Below are positions 50,112 to 64,000 of a DNA stretch of 64,000 nucleotides, piece after piece; position 1 is the first letter of the stretch; every line of letters starts with the position of its first letter. The stretch comes from Rhizoclosmatium globosum (Eukaryota > Chytridiomycota > Chytridiomycetes > Chytridiales > Chytriomycetaceae): contig MCGO01000015.1 in the NCBI GenBank assembly GCA_002104985.1, positions 558,001 to 622,000 on the forward strand. The letters run 5' to 3'. Below the pieces are notes generated by a model. It had not been told where the DNA came from. It made no database searches and saw nothing but the letters and a program-made list of their open reading frames with translations. The position numbers and the translations under genes are program-made.

Positions 50112-51525
50112 ATGGGAAAGACAGTTACGGTCATCGGCTCAGGCCTCGCAGGTGCCATCACTGCATTCGGTCTCAAGAAACAGGGTTTTGAGGTAGGGAA
50201 GCAGAAGGCCTTTTCTCTTGTCTACTATCTTGATACTCAATTTAAGTACCAATTTGATACAGGTCTTATATGACAGAGTTGATCCAATCGAAACTCTGAA
50301 GAGACTTTACGAACGGGAGTTCCCCAGCCAATTGAGTTCGGCGACCACGGAGGCAGTCTTGCGGTTTTGGGCAATGGTTAAAGGCACTGGGACATTTGGG
50401 TCTTTAGAACATGTCAAGCAATCTTCGCGGATGGACCTGTTATGGAGCAGAACTTTATGCTCCTTGATGGATCTGTAAGTTTCGTGCTGTTTGTTCTTTT
50501 GGGGAGAGGTGCTAACTTGGATATAGGACCGTATGGTGCGTAAATTCACGCACGATGATCAGAAGCCCATGCATACGTTGCGTCACCGTCTCCATCAGGC
50601 TGTCGTTAATGCGGCGACTGGTGCTGGAATTAAGTTGTATGGTGCCAAGAAGATCAAGAACTTGACCCAGACTGAGGATGAAGTCACAGTTGAATTTGAA
50701 GATGGAACCACCGTTGTCTCCGACTTTGTCGTTGGTGCAGATGGAATCCATTCCAAGACCCGGAAGCTGTTGTTCCCAGACGCACCCGACCCGGAAGTGA
50801 AAGGAACTGGAAAGATTGCTTTGGTTAACATTGGGACTTACCCAGACGGATCTGTTGTGGAATTCAACCATCATCCTGGAATTTATAGTAACCCGTTGAC
50901 AGCTATTACAATCTTCACTGCACCCTTCACAGCGACTGAAGGAGAAGTCAAGATTTTTCAAATGGATGCATTCAAGCCAGTTGATGCGGAAGACGATTGG
51001 CGCCCGGTTTCCGACCTTCCAACTGAATCGACGAACTTGGCAGATGAAGTGGCATCCTGGGGTACACATCCAAGTATTGTAAACTGTGTTCGCCACGCAA
51101 GACGTATCTCTCCAGTCAACTTGTACGATCTTCCAGATTTACCACGATTCCACAAGGGAAGAGTTGTACTTGTGGGTGATGCAGCTCATGGAATGCTCCC
51201 GTTCCTTGCTCAAGGACTGGGCCAATCAATTGAAGACGCGAGCGTGCTTTGTGACTTGATTGGACATTATCAAGACAAAGACTACAAGACTGCGTTTGTA
51301 AAGTACGATGAGATCCGTGTTCCTCGTGCTCACATGGTTGCTGGTGAATCCCGTACGACTTATAATCGTTTGAAGGCTGCGAATGGGTTCCAAATGAAGT
51401 TTGGTCGATTCATGATGAGACTGGTGTTTTCTATCTTGAACTTCCTTGGAAAGATGGACGATATTTCGTTGCACGATTGCCGCGATGACGTTGTGAAGGC
51501 GGTACCTGGTATCAATTTTGATTAG
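50112..51525 (+). CDS. FAD-dependent aromatic-ring-hydroxylase-like monooxygenase
   Basis: PHBH-fold flavoprotein monooxygenase. The dinucleotide motif is VIGSGLAGAITAFGLKKQGF at residues ~8-27; the mid-protein DG motif is VGADGIHSKTRKLLF; the second FAD motif is VVLVGDAAHGMLPFLAQGL followed by QSIEDA. First intron 50193-50262, second around 50476-50525. Between 50320 and 50470 the frame slips several times: the conserved GDHGGSLAVLGNGLxALGxLGL...FMLLDG segment can be read only by restoring bases, for example in GGTTAAAGG and GCAATCTTC. The C-terminus (MMRLVFSILNFLG) may be a membrane-associating helix. Substrate unknown; salicylate or kynurenine hydroxylase-like enzymes are relatives. Confidence 0.82.
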
Positions 51526-51744
51526 TGCAGTTTCCGTTCTTAATTCATTTCGTAAACATAAAAATTGAAGTATAAATAGTATAAATATCTGCTTTGTGTT
51601 CATTTCATTGCTCGTTTCATAGCTTTCAAACAGAGGTCCAGTGACAATGTAAGCAAGAATAATCCAGCGATGCCGGCCAAGACTACAACAGAGCAGAATA
51701 AAATGGTGTGGCATTCACAGTAAATCTTCAAATCAAAACTCTAA

Positions 51745-52623
51745 ATGAACTTCTTGTTCAACACAGTCTACTCAGCCTGGGACTCACAGTCACTCAAGGC
51801 AAAGACAGGAGTCCCGTCCATCAAATTGGCACTCAAGCAAGACATTTTCAATGAGATTGCGAAGCTGTGAGTCCTATCTCATTCTTGAGACTTCAATAAC
51901 CAACCGAACCCAAACAGCGTTGGCCCAACCGCAGAAAACTATGTCCTTGACAAAGTATTTCCTCCACTCTCATTCAAACGATCACTTCCAGTCGTTGGCG
52001 AAACCCAGCTGGCAACAATGACAAACATCACCATCGCATCATTCGAGATCCTGACTGTCAACCTCGAAATCCAAGACGGCTTCATCGACATTTCTATCAG
52101 AGACGTCGAAATCAAGGCACTGGCGGACTTGAGTGCCCTTGGAATGCTCTGGAAAGACGTATTGATGCGTGGAATCGTTCAAGTCTCCGGAAAGATGCGA
52201 TTCGGCCTTGCGAACGGACACTGCACCACTCACGTGTATGATATAGCGGTACAGGTGGATGAATTCAAGGCTATGACTGGGACGGGTGTTGTTGCGGACA
52301 TGTGGAGCGACTTGCTGGAGACGGCTGAAGGGTTGTTGCAGACGCGCATTCAGGAGAGTCTTGGGCGAGTGATCTCGAGGAGTTTGACGGAGCTGTTGGA
52401 TGATGTTTTGGTTCGGAATTGGGATGTTGTTGGGAGTGTTAGAGGCGTGCATTATAGATTAGCGGTGGAGTTTGTGAAGGAGCCTGTGATAAGTCGGGGG
52501 AGAGGAGTTGAGTATGAGATTGGTGTGGATGCGTTTTCAAAGGTTGGTGGAGACCCTTTTGTGAAAGTAGAACCTGTTAGGAAGCGACGGGAATCTGAAG
52601 CTGTTCCAACTGTTGTCTTGTGA
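51745..52623 (+). CDS. Possible TULIP/BPI-like lipid-binding domain protein
   Basis: One intron (51867-51917) gives about 275 residues. The sequence alternates short hydrophobic strands, as in elongated beta-barrel lipid carriers: SIKLALKQDIFNEIAKLVGP, SLPVVGETQLATMTNITIAS, FEILTVNLEIQDGFIDISIR and ARM-like KMRFGLANGHCTTHVYDIAV. Two helices (SDLLETAEGLLQTRIQESLG) follow. Strand-helix-strand order and the I.N....I.....G.I.(V/I) pattern fit BPI/LBP-type TULIP domains, but it has no signal peptide and would be cytosolic. Moderate assignment; a plain DUF is equally possible. Confidence 0.5.
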
Positions 52624-52863
52624 CATCTCACATACCATACTTATAAATTTGCCTTATTTAGCGTTTTTTGACGTTTACTATAGCTGGGTGGATTTCTGCT
52701 CTCGTTCCTCATTTACCAGCCAATTCATATTTTAGTCTATTGAAGCGTTGAGAAAGTCGGAATTGCTCATTTGCGTAATTTGGCAAATATTTTTTTTTGG
52801 AATCTAATTTGCGAAACAAGGAAAGTACAAATACCGACCACAACCAGAATAAACGCTGTAGTA

Positions 52864-54676
52864 TGCAAAAGATGACACTGTCTGCACAAAAACCAGCAAT
52901 CGATATGCTCGACCTCGTTGTAATTGGTGCAGGCCCACATTCCCTCTCACTCCTCTGCCGCCTCCTCGAACAATCCCCCTTCGAAACCCTCACGGACAGC
53001 GACCACCAGCGGTACCACCACATCCGTACCAAATCCAAAAATAAGCTTGTCCGAGACTGTTGTGACACAATCGACGTGGACAGTTTGAAACCCCACATCA
53101 AAGTCATTGACGCGAACGTTTCGAGTGGAGGTTGGATGTGTCAATGGAACAAGAGCTTTGAAGCTCTTCATATCGCTCATTTGAGAAGTCCTGTGTTTTT
53201 CCATCCTGATCCGTAAGTGTTTTTTTTTTTTTTGTTGATGATTCAAAACTGATTAGTATGTCAGGTTTCATCCTGATGCGCTTCGGACTTTCGCAAAGGC
53301 TGAGTGTCGGGAATGTGAATTGTTGGATATTACAGCGTGTTTTGAGAGTGGGTGTAAGAAGTGTAAGAAGACTAAGCAAAGGTATTAATTGGCTCGAGGC
53401 TTGGCGAACCATTTATTTAAAACCATCAGCAGATCCCACTTCATTGCCAACGATCGGCGACAATTCTTCACTCCAAGCGCATCTCTGTTTCAAGATTTTT
53501 GTGCGTCTTTGGTGGATCGGTATGGCCTGGACGATGTGTTGCATCAAGGAAACGTCACAGCCATTACGCCAGTAAATCCCAATACGCCAAGCTCATACTT
53601 CGAAATCAAATCTTTTAACAAGTACACAGGCGAGTATGAAACATTCACAGCGAAACGTGTCGTGGCTGCACTTGGAAACGTCAATAACCCAATCATCCCA
53701 CCATGGGTTCATATGATTCCTCAACATATCCCAGAGAAAAGGATAGTTCATGCTTTGGATTTTGTACAATGTTTGAAGAGTGACTGTGAGGGATGTCATG
53801 ATGATATCCTACCTGATCAATTGAAGGAACAACTAAATGATCTAAGCGAGAAGCCTCGACTGCTTGTTATTGGAGGCGGATTAACAAGTGCACAACTTGT
53901 CCAACTTGCTGTGAAACGTGGCTTCAAAGATGTGAGTTCTATTCCGATTCGATATTAGTTAACCAAATGAATGGTTTCAGATTACACTAATGACTCGCGG
54001 TGTACTGAAGACTTCACAATTTGATCTTTCGCTTGACTGGATTGGACGTAACGCGAATACACTCTTTGCATCGTTTTGGCAAGCACCACTAGCCGAACGT
54101 CGAGCTATTCTCCGACGCGCCAAGAACGGCGGGTCTGTTACACCAGAGTATATGGCTTTATTGAAGTGTTACAAGGAAACCGGAGTGTTGGAAATCAAAG
54201 AGAAACAGGAAGTACGACAAGCGGATTGGAATTCTCATTACGAGAAGTGGCGTGTTTTGATGAGTACCTGTGAATATGAGGAGTATGATGTAATTTGGTT
54301 GGGTACTGGAGCTGCGTTGGATGTGAAGAAAGAAGCTTGTCTTGTATCTGTGCTTGAGTCGGATCCTATTGAAGTTGTGGGAGGGTTGCCAGCCTTGGAT
54401 CGGAATTTGAAGTGGGGTGATCTTGATTTGTATATGATGAGTGGGTATTGCGGTCTCTCCCTTGGTCCTACAGCTGGTAATCTTATCGGAGGACGTGTTG
54501 CGGCTGAGAGAATCGCGGGTGACTTGTGGAAAAAGTGGGTTGATGAGAGCGAGGAATTACGGAGTGTTTCTGAAGGCGCACGCGTGAAAGGCGGACGAGA
54601 AGTGAAACCCGATTTATTTAGTTTGGCTACAATGACGGGAAGCTTTGAAAACTTTTGGAGCGTTTTGGTTGAATGA
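52864..54676 (+). CDS. FAD/NAD(P)-binding oxidoreductase, OSGIN/ornithine-monooxygenase-like
   Basis: N-terminal Rossmann DMLDLVVIGAGPHSLSLLCR at ~12-31, a GGWMCQWN segment like the GGxW of N-hydroxylating monooxygenases, HIAHLRSPVFFHPDP, and a central second dinucleotide site PRLLVIGGGLTSAQLVQLAV. C-terminal YDVIWLGTGAALDVK and GYCGLSLGPTAGNLIGGRVA carry the closing FAD contacts. The first intron follows HPDP near 53213, and the last lies at ~53932-53979. A frame slip occurs near 53385. The family includes siderophore-type hydroxylases and OSGIN-like proteins; the substrate cannot be assigned. Confidence 0.78.
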
Positions 54677-54696
54677 AAAGAATTTGAAAAGTTCTG

Positions 54697-56086
54697 ATGT
54701 CTCAACACTTCGTTTATCCCGTTGAATTAGACGATACTGATGCAATGGCCTCAAACAACTCCATCCGACTTGACAAGACATTCGCTGATGTCCTTCTTCT
54801 TGTTGGAGTGAACAAGACACCCATCTATGCACATGCAAACTTCCTTTCCCAAAACTGCGAATACTATCGCACAGCCCTTGCCGATCGATGGACTGAACCT
54901 GTTAGAGTACCTGAGGATATTGCGGTCGATCCAAGAGTACGGAGAAACCTGAGAGCGGTGCTGAGTCATCCTGAAGCAGATGAAACAACTGCGAATCTTG
55001 TCCTTATGTTTATCTACACCGGATTCGTTTCGATTTCAACAGACTTGTTACTTCCTGTGGCTGTCTTTGCTGATTCCATTTTGCTTGTTGATCTCAAGAA
55101 GTATTGCTTAGCCGGGTATTACCAAGATATGTACCCATATAATTGTCTCGCTTTCTATGCGACTTGTATCAAGCTTCAGGAGTCGGAGTATCTCAAAATT
55201 GCCGCGTTAATGCTTGCGTTGCAGAATCTTCCGGACGCGATCCAAGGCGGGAAATCGGTGTTTCGTGGATTGGATGTGGAGCAATTGAGTCACATTATAC
55301 GTTTCTATGCTTTCCCGCGCGTAGAGGTTGGAAGATTGTTGGTAGGATGGGCGAAGGCGCTTCAAGGGATTGATTCCACTGACGATACCGGCTTTGATGT
55401 CCGTCAGGCCTGCGAGGATATCAAACCTATAGTTTATCTCTGCACGACTGAAGATCTTTTCATCAGCGCTTTGACTTCGAATGGCTGTTTCTGGGAATCC
55501 AGAGTTTCGGACAATGTCAAATTCGATACGTGGGGTGAAGCAACAATCTTGGATTCTCGAGTTCTTATGTGTCCTATTGAGCGATACGCATTCTGGAAGC
55601 AGTTCAGCAGACAATTCCAAATGATGGTTCCAGATACTACACCTATATTGCTGTATCGCGCAACTGAACACAACTTCTCCGAGATTGAGTTCCACAAACG
55701 CTGTCTGGTGCATGCTTGTCTTGATCAAAACTATTCATGGGAAGGTTGTTGGAGGTTTTACCAATTTGGGATGGGAGGTTGATTGGGATGATGATGACAG
55801 GGAATTAGAGAATGAAATTGTTTTTATCATTGCGTTTGGACGGAGAAAGTCGAAGGAACTTGGTTTGTACAGGATTCCCCGTAAGGTTGATGGTGTATTT
55901 TGTATTCCTGATGTGTCATTTGGACCTGGTTTCCATGGAGCTGAATCCCTGAGTGTTGCGTGCAATATGTGTCATATCATATCAATGGAGACGCGGGATT
56001 ATTTGATGAATTTCTTGGAGTTCCAGAGGGAGAAGATGAATCGGAAAGTGAGATTGTGGAATACGAGGTGTTTGAAATCGTATTGA
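54697..56086 (+). CDS. BTB-TLDc domain protein, copy 1
   Basis: A BTB/POZ fold at ~20-130 (TFADVLLLVGVNKTPIYAHA, FLSQNCEYYRTALADRW, LVLMFIYTG), a BACK-like helical region (LAFYATCIKLQESEYLKIAA, EVGRLLVGWAKALQGID), then a TLDc domain (ILLYRATEHNFSEIEFHKRC, LVLIKTIHGKVVGGFTNLGW, VFIIAFGRRKSKELGLYR). Members act as substrate adaptors of Cul3 ligases or, through TLDc, in oxidation resistance and V-ATPase binding. One extra base near 55710 breaks the frame inside the TLDc domain; copy 2 shows the correct reading. Intronless. Starts 21 bp after the preceding stop. Confidence 0.8.
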
Positions 56087-56146
56087 AGGAGGAGGTCTTT
56101 GAATAAGGTTATCTTTCCTTTCTTCTGTTTTTGCTTGAACAACTGG

Positions 56147-58601
<2,455 letters not shown>

Positions 58602-58652
58602 AGCCAAATGAAAGCTGATTTTTCAATCATTATTTATTTTCTGTTTAAAGAA

Positions 58653-59885
58653 TCACTCTCGCTCGTCACGTCTTCTCAACACCTCACCAAACCCTTTCGC
58701 CGAAACATCATTTAACCCCAAGTCGCCCAACCCCCAATTCTCCTCAATCGTCTTCAAAATATCGTAATGATTAAACTTGCAATCGTTCCAGTTTCCTTCC
58801 TTTGGTGGTTCACTCGGGTCCCCAGTTGGAAGTGCAACTCGACACAAGTTGATTACGTTTGAAATGTACCAGTTTGGTTTATCGATGCTTGGCTTGTCGG
58901 TATTGATTGTGTTTTCTTTGATGCTTGGGATCGCCCATTCCCAGTCGATTGACTTGTATAACTGGGATTGAAGAGTGAGGGGTGTGGATTTGACGGCGTT
59001 TCCGAGGAGCCACGTTGCTACACGGTTCTGTCCGAATAAGTAGGACGCGGATTCATCGAATGTGAGGACAAACAGTGTTCTATGGGATTGGAATACGGGA
59101 TGCGCTGTGAGAGGAGTGTAAAAGTTTTTGATGTAGCGAGCGGCGTAGGTAATGTTTGTATCGTGGGCGTTGTTGTCTTGGCATGGAGTATAGAAGATGA
59201 AGGAAGGAAGGGTGTTGGATTCGAGCTCACGTTTGAAAGCTTCTGCAGATTTTATCTGTTGGTTTTTGTTGGGTTACGGCCGTTCACATAACTTTGGAAA
59301 AGCATACGTTCTTGGCTCTCGTTGGATTATCCTGGACAGATTTAAGAGACGCAAATGGATCTGATGAAAGAGTGGGTTATTTAGAGTGTATTATCAAAGA
59401 GTTCGACTGTTAACTGTGGCGACGGACGTATCTCCCATGAGCATGATCCAAGAAGGGCTTCTCTCCCGTCCAGTTGTCAGGGTACTCTTTTCATGGGCTT
59501 ATGTTAGTAAACAATGCCATGTAGAGATCCACATTACCTTCACAGTATGATCCCCAGGAAACGCCCTTTCGTTCCAACAAATCAACTAGACTCTCGCCTT
59601 CAATATCACGCACGACATCATCCTTCACCTTCAAATCACCAGTAGCGAAGGCAACGTAGTTTGGCTGGGATGGATGGGTGACACCGTGGTAGTTTATAAG
59701 GAGAGTTCCGTTGTGGGTTGTGTGGAGCTCCGAGAGTGGAGACTGGGCAAGGGCGTGGGCGTAGTCTGTGTTTTCAAGGAATGTGACCTGCCAAAGATGA
59801 AAGTCGTTTGAGAGAATAGCTTCAGTGGATGGTGCAGGAAACGTACAATCACTCTGTCGAACCACTTTCCATTGACGACAGTCAT
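58653..59885 (-). CDS. Phosphoesterase family protein (acid phosphatase/phospholipase C-like, PF04185 type)
   Basis: Exon 1 encodes MTVVNGKWFDRVI and, after a 61-bp intron, continues FLENTDYAHALAQSPLSEL with the metal-binding ENTDY, then INYHGVTHPSQPNYVAFATG (catalytic nucleophile region, THPSQPNY), IEGESLVDLLERKGVSWGSY, and, after more introns, FIFYTPCQDNNAHDTNITYA and LFVLTFDESASYLFGQNRVA with the second metal Asp/Glu. Ends GLGDLGLNDVSAKGFGEVLR. This matches fungal acid phosphatases of the alkaline-phosphatase superfamily. No N-terminal signal peptide is evident with this start, which is unusual; an upstream exon may supply one. Convergent with TRM8, 51 bp apart. Confidence 0.8.
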
Positions 59886-59976
59886 TTTGGGAAAAGTTGT
59901 GTCTTGGCAAACTGAAAAACTCTCACCTTGGGCTCGACTTATAGAAGGTACTGATACGGGATAAATTTTTCACTGC

Positions 59977-62900
59977 ATGCCTTATCACAACGAGAAAAAA
60001 AGCAAAGACGACCAAAACCATCAAATGGCCCCGAAACGCCCTAGAGGTTTCAAAACCCATCGTCCCACGTCGCTAGGAGTCCCAGACCGTAACTCGGAGG
60101 AGGCTATAGAGCTTCGTCGTGGAATAGCTGAGGCTGAGGCTATATTCCATCAAATGGTGGCAGCCGGCACCGCACAAATGCCACCACAAACAAAGCGTCG
60201 ACGGTCTATTTCGTACATTGTCAAATCCAATCCTGTCGAGCAGAAAGAGGACACTGAAGATATACAATGGGAAGGATTCACTCAGGAATACAACGACAAT
60301 GAAAGCGCCCCAAAACCACCACCTGAGGAGGAGGACGAGAATTATAATGCTGATGGAGAATATGATGCAACTGACTTCATGGATCGAGGACCTGAGTTTC
60401 ACTCGTACTGCCCACGTGTGCCCAAAATGTCTCGAAAGGATCATTCAACCCGGCGAAAGTCTGAAGCAGAAGGATGGATTCGTATAAACGAATATCTTCG
60501 ACAGCAAGTGGCTCTTGTTTTGGCTCCCAATCTTGTAGGACAAGTTTGTCTATGTGGAGCGCCGGCGAAATTTCGATGTATTCACTGCCGTCTCTCAGGA
60601 AATACTTCAGTATTCTGTTGCATTCACGTTCGAGACCATGCTCTTGCTCACAAAGCTATTGATAAGGATGGCATTGTTTATACCAGGGAGGAAATGCGGA
60701 CAATATCTTGTTGTGAAACAAATTCTGTCCACACAACATCTATCATAACATTATTGAGGCTGCACAGTGGCTTTGAGTCTATTGCATTCAATGTGTGCTC
60801 AAGTCACGATATTTGGGCCTTGCTGATTGGGAATGGGTTTTTTCCTGGATCTCCCTCATCTCCCCGTAAGTTTCGTGTATTTCTACTTCAAGCTTACATT
60901 TTACAGGAGTCGCATTTGCAATTGAATTATTTCACGTTGTTCAGCAGTTTTTTGCTGGTCGCATACGTATATCATCTTACGCAGCTTCAATGGTTTTATT
61001 TGACAATGTACCGCTGTATGCAACGAGAGTGCACGACACTGTATATCAGCAGTTTCTACCCAGTTTTCGAGAGTTTCGAAAGTGTTCGCACTTGATTAAC
61101 CACTTGCGGTTGACAGACAAAGTGGTTGAAAAATATGGAGTTGGAAGGACCTTCTGCCCTTGTATGGGAGGAAATGAGGAAGATAGTGAATTGGCTTCGT
61201 ATCCAAGAATGAGAAGCAACGACGCGTGTTTTTCCTTCAAGCGAAAAACTGTGGCAGCTGGCGGCGGTGGAAGCTATGTTAATCCAAGTAAGATTTGCAG
61301 TTGATCTTTGCACGTCTCATTCTACTTTCCAGCATTGGCTCCGGCATTGTTTATAACGGCAGACTTTTCATACATTAAGTCAGTTGGAAAAGAAAAGTCT
61401 GTGTGCCTTTCCAGCTTTCGCGCTGGGGAACAGTCCCAGCAACGGGATAAACGATGCGATCAGAATGCTATCTTTGGTTCATGCTGCCGTCATCAAGTTA
61501 TGGAAGTTGTTTTAAGTATGCCTCATTATTATTGCAATGTTTTCTGATTCAGAACCCTTTCACAGGTGTAGACAAAGGCGAAAAGCTTGGGTATTGTCTT
61601 GCAGTCCTAAATTACCTGAAGACACGTTACCCTGGAGCAAAAATCATTCTATTCTATGACATCGTGTGCAAACTCCTGGCTCACTTGAAGGTATGTCTTA
61701 CATTGGTAGAATTTGGCACTTACTCTCTTTCAGTCACAAGGAGTAGATACTAGACCTTACCTTGCATTAGTCCCAATGCTTCACGCTCCTGTGCATGGAA
61801 GCATTTGTCAAGTGGCATTCAGCCCAAAACTTGCTCTGGGATCAGGGCTTTTTGACGGAGAAGTTATCGAACGGGAGTGGGCTGAGTTGCAGCACCATGT
61901 GGTTCCTACAATAACAGAGTCAAAGGAGAATAATGCAGACAGCATTTTTCTCATGGTGGAAAATGGGGCTGTGGCAAGGAACAAGGTTTTCCTGCCGAAC
62001 GTACGAAAGCATATTGACAAGATCTTGGAGAAGCTCCAAGACTTTATGACAACCGTTAAGAACCTAGAGTATGGAGATTTCAAATCGTACTCTGCAACTG
62101 TAAAGAGTAACTATGATGTAAGACATCTGACAAAATCGATACAACTAACATCAATGAAACAGATTCGAAACTCCAAATACAAAGACAATTTGAACATTAC
62201 CAAGAATACAAGCAAGAGTGAAGCTTTAATTGACATGTTGAAGTCAAAAGCGCCTTCAGCAGAAGACGAAGGTGTGGAAATCTGGTCAAAGCTTTGTGCC
62301 CTTGCTGTTGAATATACAGCTGTTAAGATTGCCTCAAAACGTACACGGGGCTCAACGAAAGAAGTTGGGAAGTTGTCGAAGCGAGTTGGCGAATTGATTA
62401 CGGAGATCAAAGCATTGTTGAAACAGTTCAACGATTTGCCTGACGCAAATGAGGATCATCTCTATTCAGATAACGAAGAGCAACCAAAGCGATCTGATGG
62501 CCAGGAAACCAGCGCAATAGGAAACGAGAGTGTTTTGGAGACCAAGACTCTGCTAGTGGAAACCATTGAGGGGTTGGGAACACGGGAAAAGCTTGTATTC
62601 GAAAAAGTGCGAGCGCAACTTGTTGTTGAGACTCTTTGTGGTGGGTTGATGTTTTCTTTGAAAAGGTAACTAAAGTAACACCTTAGAGAATCCAAATACA
62701 CTCTCTGAGCAGTATTGGCGATTTATCGAAGAGATATTCTTGAATGTGCTTGATATCTCTCGTGCAGTTTTGTATCACCAAGAGTGTGTGAAGGAGCTTG
62801 ATGGGATTGAGTCTCAGTTGTTGCTTCAACTTTCTTTCAATCCAAAGCTGCAAGATGCTGCCACATATCTCACCAATCAAAAACGTAAATATCATGGGAA

Positions 62901-63231
62901 AATGGAGGAAGACTCTCGACAGCATTGCAATGAATTGGACTTGCGCCTTGAAGCATTAGGGTTGAAGGCTGCTGTTAACGAAGTGCAAAGAGGATATGAT
63001 GCCAGCATACACCAAATTATCTCGCAATAAATTAGTTTATTAATCAGGGTAATTGAGGAGCAAATGGCTGTATTGTTTGACGATTCAAATGGAAAGACAA
63101 TGGACAGTGTATTCTTCCAGTCATTGCAATCCTTGTGGAATTTCGAACCTCTGCCAACGACTGGTGGACAAATGAAGACTGCACTGAAGATTCCAAGGAA
63201 AGAATTATCAGCGTATTCCGAAATTATCTAA
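59977..63231 (+). mobile_element. KDZ-type DNA transposon, transposase gene
   Basis: DDE-type transposase of the KDZ (Kyakuja-Dileera-Zisupton) superfamily. A basic N-terminus (MAPKRPRGFKTHRPTSLG) is followed by an acidic linker and a CxC cysteine cluster (CLCGAPAKFRCIHCRLSG, CCIHVRDH). The catalytic part has ADFSYIKSVGKEKSVC (first Asp), FRAGEQSQQRDKRCDQ, IILFYDIVCKLLAHLK (second Asp) and LVPMLHAPVHGSICQVAFSP with GSGLFDGEVIEREWAEL (Glu). A helical C-terminus runs past 63030. Introns near 60867-60905, 61287-61332, 61515-61565, 61691-61732 and 62666-62687. The last exon may extend through VIEEQMAVLFDDSNGKTMDS to 63231. Terminal inverted repeats were not identified; the right end probably lies outside the window. 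Confidence 0.88.
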
Positions 63232-63982
63232 GAATTTGATCACTGAGCAACAGAAGTGTGGGTTGGAAGGATGATATAGGTTTGTGAATCTTACATTCTC
63301 AACAATTTCCAAAACCCGATACGCAGCATCTCCAATCAAATTCTTGAGCTGCAGTCGAAAATAGTGTAACAGGGGTGAAAGTCTCTCCAGAAGTGGCCGC
63401 AGTGTTGGGTGGATTCGACACGTTGACCATTTGTCGAACCCGTCGGTTTCATACACAGACTTGAGCGTAATGTTCTTTCCCATCAAATGTTTGCTGTAAT
63501 GAGGAGTTGGTATGTGATCCTGCTGCCCTACCCAGCATGCCAAAATGTAACAGCCTTTGACAGGTTTGCCTGCAACTACAGGGAGCACATCCAGTAGATC
63601 TTGCAGAGTTGATCGAAGTGGGTCGGCGATGTAATGAGGCGCCATGAATCTTAAAGGTTGTTAGTGCTTGGTTCACTTTGCCAACAACATACCTCGCACA
63701 TAGAACCTTTCCACGACTTGTCACAATTTGCATCGCTGCTCCATTAGTGTCATCAAAGCTGCCACGCCAGTCGCTGACATCAATGCTATGAATGGCCGCG
63801 CTGTTGATGGCGTGGTTGATTGAGCGTTTGTTTTCAAGATTCTGTCGGTTGATGGATTTTCGATGGCCTTTCCTCTTCTGCCGTCGCGACTTATTGCAAA
63901 ACGAGGGAGTTGAAAGCCGAGGACGAATGTAAGCATTCGTCGCTGCGACAGACAGTTGTGACAGGGGGGCTTTCATTTCCAA
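63208..63982 (-). CDS. Companion gene of the KDZ element, 5' end outside window
   Basis: Minus-strand gene overlapping the last 24 bp of the transposase. Upstream exon: LSQLSVAATNAYIRPRLSTP, RRQKRKGHRKSINRQNLENK, SIDVSDWRGSFDDTNGAAMQ. An intron at about 63650-63693 (GT-AG) leads to MAPHYIADPLRSTLQDLLDV, YILACWVGQQDHIPTPHYSK and LIGDAAYRVLEIVENVRFTN. No cysteine cluster or DDE motif. KDZ elements in fungi are often accompanied by second genes, so this may be cargo or a companion reading frame; its identity is unknown. It continues past base 64000. Confidence 0.55.
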
Positions 63983-64000
63983 AAGTGTTTTCGAACACGA

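Noticed and set aside
59977..63982. Terminal inverted repeats of the KDZ element
   Set aside because: No convincing inverted pair could be found by eye around 59.9 kb, and the right end is probably outside the window.

Overview
This window is nuclear DNA of an early-diverging, flagellated fungus, most likely a chytrid. Three things point there. (1) The gene style is fungal: short introns of mostly 45-70 bp, very short intergenic gaps, a Myo2-type myosin V, Ipi1, Dbp7/DDX31, Prp43/DHX15, Trm8 and a Jhd1/KDM2-type demethylase. (2) There are genuine motile-flagellum genes: an outer-dynein-arm docking subunit of the CCDC63/CCDC114/ODA1 type, DNAAF1/LRRC50/ODA7, and an LRRC49-like protein. (3) A KDZ-type DNA transposon sits at the right edge. 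No species is claimed.

Layout. 0.3-7 kb: mitochondrial ClpP (minus) and a complete 13-exon myosin V. 7.1-18 kb: an accessory-looking block bounded by two direct tRNA-Ser(CGA) genes. It holds an NmrA-like reductase, an ankyrin-RING protein, a small seven-helix protein, and two tandem paralogues with a ~400-residue ectodomain plus seven helices. The second paralogue is frameshifted. 18.8-24.2 kb: an extremely acidic small protein, a low-complexity coiled-coil gene with an internal duplication, and Prp43/DHX15. 24.2-36.8 kb: the flagellar cluster, interleaved with a pair of unknown paralogues and the ribosome-biogenesis gene IPI1/TEX10. 36.8-49.6 kb: a type II membrane SGNH/PC-esterase-like protein, a hypothetical protein, a purple acid phosphatase, an ANCHR/ZFYVE19-like protein, DDX31/Dbp7, a JmjC demethylase and two unknown genes. 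50-60 kb: two FAD enzymes, a possible TULIP/BPI-like lipid-binding protein, tandem BTB-TLDc genes with a near-identical 5' block, TRM8 and a secreted-type phosphoesterase. 60-64 kb: a KDZ transposase and a convergent companion gene running off the edge.

Reading caution. Many conserved genes here show single-base frame breaks, mostly missing bases inside or next to runs of four or more identical bases (DHX15, DNAAF1, the acid phosphatase signal peptide, the 19.7-21.5 kb gene, the 50 kb monooxygenase). Frames realign perfectly when one base of the run is restored, so I read these as consensus errors of an uncorrected long-read assembly, not pseudogenes. The 19-bp deletion in the second receptor paralogue is different in kind and probably real.

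How the genes fit together. Flagellar assembly genes sit within 12 kb of one another, and two of them (DNAAF1 and the LRRC49-like gene) are divergent with only 39 bp between their ATGs, so co-regulation is likely. The best candidates for new biology are the tRNA-bounded receptor/ankyrin-RING block, the gene-converted BTB-TLDc pair, and the unknown paralogue pair nested among flagellar genes.
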